A stretch of DNA of 64,000 bases, taken from Methylobacter sp015476545. Lineage in GTDB: Bacteria > Pseudomonadota > Gammaproteobacteria > Methylococcales > Methylomonadaceae. Shown in pieces: positions 35,822-43,769 of the stretch; within the stretch, counting starts at the first letter, position 1; each line of letters begins with the position of its first letter. A program made the position numbers and the translations under genes. The stretch is taken from assembly GCF_052162025.1 (NCBI RefSeq), contig NZ_CP197401.1, positions 2,170,001 through 2,234,000 of the forward strand. The letters run 5' to 3'. The notes beneath the pieces were generated by a model. The model was not told where the DNA came from and did no database searches. It was given only the letters and a program-made list of their open reading frames with translations.

Positions 35822-35915
35822 GAAGACAGGCATTGTTAGATAAAGTAAGTTGTAGGTGCGAATTCACTTGTGCCTTTAGGGTATTCGTACTGTTTTTTGG
35901 ATATAGAGAAATACA

Positions 35916-37514
35916 ATGAATGCAGACGATCTAGCCGATGATGCTACGCAAATCGCGCCGACAAGAACCATGCGCCAGCCATCGGATGAGGCAGGCGCAT
36001 TAACGCGCACGCCTGAGCAGGATGCTGACGCCACCGTTCTGGCCCAGCCGACGAAAAAGCCGGTTGCGGTCGACGATGCTACTGTTCTAGCCCGGCCGGC
36101 GAAAAAGCCAGCTATGGTTGACGATGATGCCACCGTTCTGACTCAGCCGGCAAAAAGGCCGGTTGCGGCTGATGCTGATGCCGCTGTTCAGGCTACCGCA
36201 ACTTTCAAGGAGCTTCGTAAGGAAGAGAAATCCGAAGCGCTGAAAACGGGATCGATACTGAACAAGCGCTTCGTGCTCAAGGAAGTGCTCGGCAGCGGCG
36301 GCATGGGTACTGTGTTTAGGGCGACCGATTTACGTCGCCAGGAAGCGCAGGACCAGCAGACCGACGTTGCGTTAAAAGTGTTAAACGAAGAATTCAGGGA
36401 TGATCCGGAACTGTTCATCGCGCTCCAGCGCGAAACGAAGAAATCCCAGATGCTGGCCCATCCCAACATCGTCAGCGTCTATGATTTCGACCGCGACGGC
36501 CGCAACATTTTCATGGTCATGGAAATACTGGAAGGCAAGTCGCTTTCTCAATATATCCGTGAAATCGCTCCGCAAGGCGGCATTCCCTTCGATAAAGCCT
36601 GGCCGATCATTAAAGGACTGGCGTTGGCATTGGGTTACGCCCACAAAAAGAACATCGTTCATTCGGACTTTAAACCGGGCAATGTCTTTATTACTGACGG
36701 CGGCGAAGTCAAAGTGCTGGATTTCGGCATCGCCTGCGCGGCCGTAAGGTCGGACCGCCAGGGCCATGACGATACGGTTTTCAATGCCCGCGACCTAGGG
36801 GCACTGACGCCGGCTTACGCCAGTCTGGAAATGTTTGAAAACCAAGATCCCGATCCGCGCGACGATATTTATGCGCTGGCCTGCGTCAGCTATGAACTGC
36901 TGGCCGGCAAGCATCCTTTCGGCAAGCTGTCCGCCCAGAAGGCGCTGGAGGTCAATCTTCAGCCGCCGGTCATTCCGGGCTTGAAACGCCGGCAATGGAA
37001 CGCCCTGACGCACGCCCTGGCGTTGAAAAGAGAGCAGAGAACGGCTTCCATCACGCAATTTCTTGATGAAATAGAGCCCAAATCGCCCTGGCCGAAAGTC
37101 CTTGGCGCTGCTGCGATTGTGGCTTTAATCGCGGCGGCGGGCGGTTATGTCTATATTTACCAGAATATGGATGCCGTGCCTGAAGTCGTTGAACTGACTC
37201 CGGAGCAGCAACTTCAGATCAAGGACCTGCTCGAACTGGCGCAAATCCATTTTGAAGTCGGCTACATCACCGCGCCATCCGGCAGCAACGCTTTATGGGC
37301 TTACCGTCAGGTGCTGGCCATCGATCCCTACAACAAGGAGGCCTTGCAGGGGCTGGAGAAGATCGCCGACCTGATTGAAAAGCAGGCTAACGAGCTGTTT
37401 GATCAGCAAAAACTCGATGAAAGCTTGGCAAAAATTGAAGAAGGGCTGGAAGCGCTGCCTAAAAGAGAAAGTCTGTTGGCATTGAAAGAGAAGATATTGC
37501 AGATGAAGCGATAG
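35916..37514 (+). CDS. Transmembrane Ser/Thr protein kinase (PpkA-type) of the T6SS island
   Basis: Protein of 532 residues. Residues 1-90 are a low-complexity tail with DAT at Thr11, Thr40, Thr56 and Thr73, the last three in DATVL. The kinase domain (about 118-385) has the glycine loop LGSGGMGTVF, Lys154 (VALKVL), catalytic Asp251 in HSDFKPGN (Ser replaces the Arg of HRD), DFG at 269-271 and PAYASLE. A membrane helix (about 395-416) is followed by a TPR-like periplasmic domain. In P. aeruginosa, PpkA phosphorylates Fha1 to switch on T6SS and PppA reverses this; all three counterparts are in this window. Confidence 0.92.
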   Translation: MNADDLADDATQIAPTRTMRQPSDEAGALTRTPEQDADATVLAQPTKKPVAVDDATVLARPAKKPAMVDDDATVLTQPAKRPVAADADAAVQATATFKELRKEEKSEALKTGSILNKRFVLKEVLGSGGMGTVFRATDLRRQEAQDQQTDVALKVLNEEFRDDPELFIALQRETKKSQMLAHPNIVSVYDFDRDGRNIFMVMEILEGKSLSQYIREIAPQGGIPFDKAWPIIKGLALALGYAHKKNIVHSDFKPGNVFITDGGEVKVLDFGIACAAVRSDRQGHDDTVFNARDLGALTPAYASLEMFENQDPDPRDDIYALACVSYELLAGKHPFGKLSAQKALEVNLQPPVIPGLKRRQWNALTHALALKREQRTASITQFLDEIEPKSPWPKVLGAAAIVALIAAAGGYVYIYQNMDAVPEVVELTPEQQLQIKDLLELAQIHFEVGYITAPSGSNALWAYRQVLAIDPYNKEALQGLEKIADLIEKQANELFDQQKLDESLAKIEEGLEALPKRESLLALKEKILQMKR

Positions 37515-37550
37515 GAGTTTTACCGGCCATGCCGATGGAATTCCTTTGCT
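37479..37550 (+). repeat. Direct repeat copy 1: kinase 3' end plus terminator stem
   Basis: The last 12 codons of the kinase gene (ALKEKILQMKR, stop) and its terminator stem recur at 40609-40680 with about a dozen changes and one indel. The two copies bracket the ABC-transporter block. Confidence 0.75.
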
Positions 37551-37555
37551 TTTTT
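37515..37555 (+). terminator. Terminator of the kinase gene
   Basis: A stem-loop directly after the stop (arms around ACCGGC, CAT loop, GCCGATGG, with several G-U pairs and one mismatch) is followed by TTTGCTTTTTT. The same stem occurs as a perfect palindrome at 40645-40675. Confidence 0.6.
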
Positions 37556-37798
37556 CCAAAAAGAGGAGCGCAGAAGAAGCAGATTGACCGGCAAAAAACG
37601 ACCCAACTCGACCTTTCACCACAGTGGCTTGATCGGCGGATTAGTGCCGTATCCCTTGTTGTATGCTGTCATGCTAGGCGTTATACATAAACTTGACCGG
37701 CCCCAAATTCAATTTCAAGTTATGATTTGCTCGTCAATATAAGATGATAGGATAGAGGCAATCTCTAAATAGAGTTACGTCTCGGGAGATAACCATAA

Positions 37799-39493
37799 AT
37801 GAATCATAAAAAAAATTTTTTTATTACATTTATGAAATTGGCCGGCTCTTACTGGAAATCCAAAAACAGCCTCATAATATGGACAGAAACTGTCCTGATG
37901 ATTGTACTGACAGTGATGCAGATTGAACTGGCCGTCTATATTACTCAATGGAATGCCGCTCTTTTTGATGCCATTGAACAGCGATCAATGGCTGGCGTAA
38001 AAGCCCAGGCCGTCATATTAATTCTGATCTTCATGGGTAGCATAGCGATCGCCACAGTCCATTTAATCGTCAAACGGCGCTTATTGATTGGGTGGCGGAC
38101 CTGGCTAACCGAAAAAGTCATTGCCAAGTGGATACAACAAGGCCGCCATTATCAGATCACTTTATTATCCCAAAGTGATCATGACAATCCGGACGGCCGC
38201 ATCGCGGAAGATATTCGTATTGCGACCGAAGACGCTATAGCGCTAAGTCACTCATTGTTTTACTGTTTATTGATGTTGGCGAGCTTTAGCCAAATTCTTT
38301 GGGGCATTTCCGGAAAAGTTGTATTTGAGTTCGGAAACGTTTCGATTCCGGTGATGGGGTACCTGGTCTGGATATCGATCAGCTACTCAATCTGCGCTTC
38401 GATTTTAGGCTGGTGGATGGGGAAACCGATGACATCGGCCACTCACACAAGACAAACCAGAGAAGCTAATTTCCGGCACAATCTGATCGATATTCAGAAT
38501 AATTCTCGAGTCATTGCATTGATTCGAGGCGAGGCTAACGAACAAGAGCGGCTGCTTGATTCGTTTCGAGCGATTATCGGGTCCTATGCCGAACAAACAA
38601 GCGCCTGGATTCGGATTCAGTTATTTACGTCCGGCTACTCAGTCGCATCCATGGCCTTGCCGATTTTAGTTGCATCGCCGCGTTATATAGCCGGTGCAAT
38701 TTCATTGGGTATCTTGATTCAGTCCGTCCAGGCCTTTCAGCACATGGTTTCCGCTTTGTCGTGGCCGGTCGATAACATGGCCCAGGTCGCCAAATGGCGA
38801 ACATCGGTCGAGCGGGTCTTAGGGCTCATGAATGCCCTTGATCATCTGGAGCATGAAATTTTACCGCCGAATCCACATCAGATTCATGTGAATGAAGCCA
38901 ATGTTTCGGCGCTAACGTTTAATAACGTCAGGCTGGAAGACCTGAAAGGAGAAAAGCTTTCAATCGTTTTCAATGGTGAAATCAAAGCGGGGGAGCATGT
39001 GCTGATTTCTGATCGAGCCAACAATGGCCCCAAGCTATTTAAAGCGATTGCCGGTTTATGGCCATGGGGATCCGGCCAGATTGAAGTACCGTCTGGTCAG
39101 TCGATATTCTTTATGCCGCCAAAGCCCTACCTTCCAGCAAAGTCGTTATTTGATGCCATTTGCTACCCCAAACCCAAGACAGCGTTTGACCAGGCCGAAG
39201 TAGAAAAAAAGCTCGAGCAGGTGGGTCAAAAAGCCCTGATCAACCAATTAGATCAGGTCGACGCTTGGGAAGACGTGTTGTCAAATGAACAGCAGCAGTA
39301 TTTAGGTATTGTTCGCGCATTATTGCATCGGCCGCAATGGCTCTTCATTCAGGAAGCCCTCGACTCGTTGCCCCCTAATGACGAAGAGAAGATGCTTAAA
39401 TTATTGGCCCACGAGCTACCTCATGCAGGCATTCTGACGATTACTCATCAGCCGTCCACCCAGGCTTTTTACCAACGCAAGCTCAGGATTTAG
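37799..39493 (+). CDS. SbmA/ABCD-type ABC transporter with degenerate ATPase domain
   Basis: Protein of 564 residues with the membrane half of the SbmA/BacA-like ABC family (WNAALFDAIEQRS, SDHDNPDGRIAEDIR, GEANE) and a C-terminal ATPase-like half. All nucleotide-binding motifs are changed. The Walker A position reads ISDRANNGPKLFKAIAGLWP, without GxxGxGK(S/T). The Q-loop is MPPKPYLP, without Gln. The signature is LSNEQQ and Walker B is LFIQEALDS. The H-loop His550 (THQPS) remains. The frame is intact over its whole length. It may be a transporter in decay or a pseudo-ATPase with a new role. Promoter and start look normal (GGGAG before the ATG). Confidence 0.85.
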   Translation: MNHKKNFFITFMKLAGSYWKSKNSLIIWTETVLMIVLTVMQIELAVYITQWNAALFDAIEQRSMAGVKAQAVILILIFMGSIAIATVHLIVKRRLLIGWRTWLTEKVIAKWIQQGRHYQITLLSQSDHDNPDGRIAEDIRIATEDAIALSHSLFYCLLMLASFSQILWGISGKVVFEFGNVSIPVMGYLVWISISYSICASILGWWMGKPMTSATHTRQTREANFRHNLIDIQNNSRVIALIRGEANEQERLLDSFRAIIGSYAEQTSAWIRIQLFTSGYSVASMALPILVASPRYIAGAISLGILIQSVQAFQHMVSALSWPVDNMAQVAKWRTSVERVLGLMNALDHLEHEILPPNPHQIHVNEANVSALTFNNVRLEDLKGEKLSIVFNGEIKAGEHVLISDRANNGPKLFKAIAGLWPWGSGQIEVPSGQSIFFMPPKPYLPAKSLFDAICYPKPKTAFDQAEVEKKLEQVGQKALINQLDQVDAWEDVLSNEQQQYLGIVRALLHRPQWLFIQEALDSLPPNDEEKMLKLLAHELPHAGILTITHQPSTQAFYQRKLRI

Positions 39494-39567
39494 AAAGCAC
39501 TGAGATTACCGATAAAACCGTTGAAAGATTAAGTCTTTTCAGAAAAGACTAACGCAAGCTCAAAGGT

Positions 39568-39948
39568 TTAAACAATATGTTCCCAATCTACTTTACTTGG
39601 CTTCAGTTTTTCTCTTTCCGGTCTAATGTCTGGATTCTTCAATTCCTCAGAACATTGCTTAATATTTTTTGTCTCGTTGACCAGGTAATTTTTAGCCTCT
39701 TTGGTATCAAACGCGATGTCTTTTTTCTGTATGGCATCAAGATCGGTATAGGTTGTCTTTCCTACAACTCCCCATAAGGCGAGGATCATTATCACCATAG
39801 ATAAAAAGGGTGCAGATATCATTGAAAATTTGATGAATCCCAACAATAGATGTCCAGCTATAGCTGCCCCTTTCTGTAAGTATATTTTTCTTATACTCGA
39901 GGACACTTCTAAAGAAGCGATAGCAGCATTAATTATCTTTGTGTTCAT
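39568..39948 (-). CDS. Hypothetical membrane protein
   Basis: Protein of 126 residues from the ATG at 39948, which has AAGGAG at 6 bases; the open frame begins at 39975. Two hydrophobic stretches (GAAIAGHLLLGFIKFSMISA and PFLSMVIMILALWGVVGK) precede a charged C-terminal tail. It is AT-rich relative to its neighbours. I recognise no family. It lies in the block between the two kinase-end repeats. Confidence 0.6.
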   Translation of the reverse strand: MNTKIINAAIASLEVSSSIRKIYLQKGAAIAGHLLLGFIKFSMISAPFLSMVIMILALWGVVGKTTYTDLDAIQKKDIAFDTKEAKNYLVNETKNIKQCSEELKNPDIRPEREKLKPSKVDWEHIV

Positions 39949-40009
39949 TTTTGTCTCCTTGAAATGATTTGTCATCTCACCGGATACAAATTGCCAATCT
40001 TAATTTTAC

Positions 40010-40267
40010 TCAAATCCCTTGCCAACTATTCCATGTTGGGCAGTTCTTCTTCATCATTAAAAAAAGACGATTCCATCCAATAGGCTTTGATATTGGCAGA
40101 TTATCCAGGTCCTCATAATCAATCTCTCTATCTATAATCAATCTGATCAATAAAGACAACATTCGTTCATAAGAGAGCCATCTCTCAGACCTGTCCATGC
40201 GCCTTTCCTTCATTCCAGCATTATCTCCAAGCCTATGATATAGTTTCTCGTTTGGGCCTGGGCTCAA
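40010..40267 (-). CDS. Small hypothetical protein
   Basis: Open frame of 85 codons; a start at the ATG around 40198 (MDRSERWLSYERML), preceded by AAGGAAAGG, would give about 62 residues. It is upstream of the hypothetical membrane protein gene and on the same strand. There is no recognisable domain, and it may be a relic. Confidence 0.35.
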   Translation of the reverse strand: MSPGPNEKLYHRLGDNAGMKERRMDRSERWLSYERMLSLLIRLIIDREIDYEDLDNLPISKPIGWNRLFLMMKKNCPTWNSWQGI

Positions 40268-40544
40268 TGGGTCATGCTGCTAGCTGCCTACGTTTTGACA
40301 ACTATCGCGGCAATAACCGTTGCTTAAGGCTTCATCGACTTGCCGCTTGCAGTATAGGCCGGAGCCTAGATGCATTGCCGTCTAACCCTGCGCGAAAAGT
40401 CCCGCAGGCCGGTGAATACAAACGTTGAATGACTGTTTTCAAAGTTTCATCTGACCTTCACTAATAGTTCTTGAAAGACCGTTTTTGGCACATTGTTGCC
40501 GATCGCTAAAACTAATAGCCAAGTTGATAAGGCGCAATTCATAG

Positions 40545-40573
40545 GGCGCAATAGGCGCTAGCCGTATTGCGCC
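40545..40573. repeat. GGCGCAATA hairpin repeat
   Basis: GGCGCAATA at 40545-40553 pairs with TATTGCGCC at 40565-40573. Further partial units (AAGGCGCAAT at 40529 and CGGCGCATTACGCC near 40594) suggest a degenerate cluster of a dispersed repeat. Confidence 0.5.
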
Positions 40574-40608
40574 GCATGTTGGCTTCGGCCATTCGGCGCA
40601 TTACGCCG

Positions 40609-40680
40609 GCATTGAAAGAGCAGATATTGTGGATGAAGCGATAGGGAATTCCACCGGCTGTGCCGGTGGAATTCCTTTGT
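40609..40680 (+). repeat. Direct repeat copy 2: kinase 3' end relic plus stem-loop
   Basis: The sequence reads ALKEQILWMKR and a stop in the kinase frame, then a stem-loop with 14-bp perfect arms (GGAATTCCACCGGC, loop TGT, GCCGGTGGAATTCC, 40645-40675). It matches 37479-37550. No kinase sequence precedes it. The stem lies 13 bases beyond the convergent autotransporter stop and may serve both directions, although no strong U-tract follows. Confidence 0.75.
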
Positions 40681-40688
40681 AAGCTTTC

Positions 40689-43481
40689 CTAAAAAGGAAT
40701 CCTGACACCCAGTTCCAGAATATGATTGGAAATATTGGCTTGCCCCAGGCGCGTTTCATAGCGGAAAAACGCCGACCGGCCTTCAGGCAGGGTGGCGGCA
40801 ATTGAAGCGCCGAGGTTGAAGTAATCCCGATCAGGGCTGTCGGTCAGCGTCGTGAAATAACCCAAGCCGGCCGGCGCGCTGACAAACTGGGACTGAATGG
40901 CGCGCGCACTGTCTTCAAATTGGTGCACCCATTCGAAGCGGGCGCCCGGCGCGAGAATGCCCCAGGGCATGCTGATCGACTGGCTGAACTGGCTGCCCAG
41001 CGTCGATGTCAGCGACGAAATGGACTGGTCCGCCACGTTCAGGGCAAAGCCGGCGCCACCCTGTTCGGTGTATTGGTCTATCGTGGTCTCTATATATTCG
41101 CCGCGAAGATAAGGGCTGACAAAGAAACTGCCTATGTAAATATCCTTGCCAACTCCCACGCTGCCGCCGTACTGGTCGCCTTCCGGATTGCTGGCTGCGG
41201 TGGTGATCATGCCCGGATAGGCGATGCGCCGGTTCATTTCGTAACCATGGATGGCGTAGCTCGCAACCCAGTCGACATAGAAGTCCTGGGGCAGAAAGTA
41301 GCTGCCGTAGACGGAAAAGTCGCCTGACTGCGTGGTCATATCGCCGCCGTTGCTGTTGAAATCCGTATTGGTGTGCCCATAACCGGCCGCCATACCCATG
41401 ATCAAGGCGTCAGTGAACTGATAATCGACACCCAGCATGATACCCTTGGTTTCAAGGTCGAAGCCTTTTTCATTGCGGGTTTTGTTTTTATCGCCGATCT
41501 TGATCTGGCCTTTCAGGAAGAAGCCCAGCGGGCTGTCCCTTAACGGCTCATCCCCGGCGGCTCCTCCCAAGGCGTTGTTTAAGGCGTTCTGCGCCATTCT
41601 GCCTAACGCCACGTTTTCGCCATCGACATTCATGTTGAAGCCAAGCACGGACAGGCCGCCGTTATTTCGCCTGTTTCTTACCTCGATGATGCGGCCATGG
41701 ATGATCTGCAGCTGCTGCGAGCCGAAATCGACGGCGGCTGATCCCTGTGCGGCGATTTGCTCAGGAACGATGGCATCGAGAACCTGCCTTTTTTCATCGT
41801 TACTCATCCCAGACAGGTACAGCTCATCGCAACGTTGCTTGAATTCGCCAGTCGCTGCCGCGCATGACTGGTCCAGCGCTTCGGCTACCGATCTTTGGTT
41901 GGGGGTAAGGTTGTCGATGTCGCTCAGCGACGGCGTGGTATTGGTTATTGTTATATCGACTGCGTCAATGCTGCTGAGCGTCGCGCCTACCGGATTGGAC
42001 AAGCGGATTGAAAACAATTCATTTTGCTCAGTCGTATCGCTGTCGGCCGTGGTTTCGATCGTGATTGTTTTCGGGCTGGCATCGCCGTCGCTCCAGATCA
42101 GCGTGCCTGACTTTTTGGTATAGTCGCTGCCGGCGAGCGCTGACCGGTTTAACGTGACGTAATCAACGCGCACCTCGCCATTAGTGCCCCCGGTTCTTTC
42201 CACTGTTACCGTTACCGCATTGCCTTCCGTGACCGTTTCCTGCGCGATGCTGAATCCCGTCGTCGCCGGTGCCGTTTGGTCGGCTATCGTGACCGTCGAT
42301 TGGCTGGTGCCTAATGTCAGAGCGTTCGTAGGGTTGCTCAGATCGACGGTAAAGGTTTCATTCGGTTCTGTTAAGGCATCGGCATTGATCGGGATGTCGA
42401 TGGACTTGATGCCGGATTCGCCGTCGGCCCAGCTTAATGTGCCGGCTACGGCTTCGAAATCCTGGCCGGCGATTGCGGTGCCGTTATTAGCGCTAAAGTC
42501 AACCGTTACGTTGCCGCTGGCGCCGTTTGAGCGGGTGGCCGATACGGTGACATGGCCGGCACTTTCATTGACGCTGTAAGTTGCGCTGTCGAGATTGACG
42601 ATGCCGGCGCTGTCATCGTCGAGAATTGTCACGGTTGCGCTGCTGGTGCCCAGGCTGAGGCCGGCGCTGGGATTGCTCAGGGTCAAAGTCAGCGTTTCGT
42701 CTTGCTCCACAGCTGAATCAGGCCGTATTGGAATGACAATGGATTTGGTGCCGGATTCGCCGTTATCCCAGTTCAACGTGCCGGATACGGCGTCAAAATC
42801 CTGGCCGGCAACCGCCGACCCGTTTGCCGTGGAAAAATTAACCGAAACAGGGGTGTCGGAGCCGTTTGCACGCGTGGCGGTGATGGTGATGCTGCCGCCG
42901 CTTTCGCTAATGCTGTAAGAGGCATTATCAAGACTCACAGTGCCGGAGTTGTCGTTATCGGTGATGTTGACGGCGGCAGTGGCATTGCTGGAGATGACTT
43001 CCTCAACATTACAGCTTAGATTCTGGAGGCCCAGTTGAATGTCTTCGGAGCTTTCCGGCAAGGTATCATCGATAATATTGAGGTTTACAGTCGTTGAGTA
43101 CGTTGTTTGCCCCCCGGTAAAGTTAAAGTCGGTCTGAACAGCAAACCCGTCACTCAATGCAAAATCGGTATTTTCAATTGCCGACCCGCCAATGGGAACA
43201 ACCCTGCCCGACAGACTGCATCCGCCATAATCGTTCGCTTCCTGCGTAATGGTGATGCCTATCTGCGCCGTGCCAGCTGCCTCATCAACAGTATAGGAAT
43301 TAGGGGTAAAGTCCAATATCCAGGCATCAGCGGAAATCGGCGTCAGAGCCATCATGCTCAAGGCTGTCAATAATATCGGCTTGGAACCATATAACCGCGG
43401 CGTCTGAAAGACGGTATTTCGAAAAGGTGATTTTTCAGGGTGAACTGAAGGATGCCTGGGATGTGCCAAGGGTAATTGCAT
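40689..43481 (-). CDS. Autotransporter with Calx-beta passenger domains
   Basis: Protein of 930 residues: a long N-terminal extension and signal peptide (ILLTALSMMALTPISADAW), four tandem Calx-beta domains (about 55-178, 181-285, 288-392 and 398-505, each ending with the V-I-D/N-D pattern, for example VTILDDDSAG), a linker with a few cysteines, and a C-terminal type V autotransporter barrel (about 655-930) ending in Phe (ELGVRIPF). Calx-beta domains bind calcium and act in adhesion. It should be displayed on the cell surface. It lies between the kinase/ABC block and the T6SS core, on the opposite strand to tagH and the genes that follow it. Confidence 0.9.
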   Translation of the reverse strand: MQLPLAHPRHPSVHPEKSPFRNTVFQTPRLYGSKPILLTALSMMALTPISADAWILDFTPNSYTVDEAAGTAQIGITITQEANDYGGCSLSGRVVPIGGSAIENTDFALSDGFAVQTDFNFTGGQTTYSTTVNLNIIDDTLPESSEDIQLGLQNLSCNVEEVISSNATAAVNITDNDNSGTVSLDNASYSISESGGSITITATRANGSDTPVSVNFSTANGSAVAGQDFDAVSGTLNWDNGESGTKSIVIPIRPDSAVEQDETLTLTLSNPSAGLSLGTSSATVTILDDDSAGIVNLDSATYSVNESAGHVTVSATRSNGASGNVTVDFSANNGTAIAGQDFEAVAGTLSWADGESGIKSIDIPINADALTEPNETFTVDLSNPTNALTLGTSQSTVTIADQTAPATTGFSIAQETVTEGNAVTVTVERTGGTNGEVRVDYVTLNRSALAGSDYTKKSGTLIWSDGDASPKTITIETTADSDTTEQNELFSIRLSNPVGATLSSIDAVDITITNTTPSLSDIDNLTPNQRSVAEALDQSCAAATGEFKQRCDELYLSGMSNDEKRQVLDAIVPEQIAAQGSAAVDFGSQQLQIIHGRIIEVRNRRNNGGLSVLGFNMNVDGENVALGRMAQNALNNALGGAAGDEPLRDSPLGFFLKGQIKIGDKNKTRNEKGFDLETKGIMLGVDYQFTDALIMGMAAGYGHTNTDFNSNGGDMTTQSGDFSVYGSYFLPQDFYVDWVASYAIHGYEMNRRIAYPGMITTAASNPEGDQYGGSVGVGKDIYIGSFFVSPYLRGEYIETTIDQYTEQGGAGFALNVADQSISSLTSTLGSQFSQSISMPWGILAPGARFEWVHQFEDSARAIQSQFVSAPAGLGYFTTLTDSPDRDYFNLGASIAATLPEGRSAFFRYETRLGQANISNHILELGVRIPF

Positions 43482-43769
43482 AATGATTTAGCTCCTCAAA
43501 AATGACGGGCGGATATGCCTGGCCGCCGGCAGCGTTAGTGTTTTTTATTTATCGCTGGTGAATATAATATTAACAGAATCCTGAATGCTGAGCATGACTT
43601 ATATAATCCTGGCAATTGAATAAACACTATCCATGAATTAACGATGATTACTGAATATCCGCCTGTGCAGGATCGTCGCCAGCATCTTTCCAAATTGCTT
43701 CAAGAAATAAAGATATGTTATTAAAAATTAGCGTTTTTTGGCTGCCATTATTTTCCCGGTTTTAAGGTC

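Larger units (their letters stand above)
40268..40688. other. 421-base region with repeats and a kinase-end copy
   Basis: No gene is supported. From left to right: unremarkable sequence, a GGCGCAATA...TATTGCGCC hairpin repeat at 40545-40573 with related GGCGCAAT units nearby, then the copy of the kinase 3' end (40609-40644) and the perfect stem-loop (40645-40675). Confidence 0.6.
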
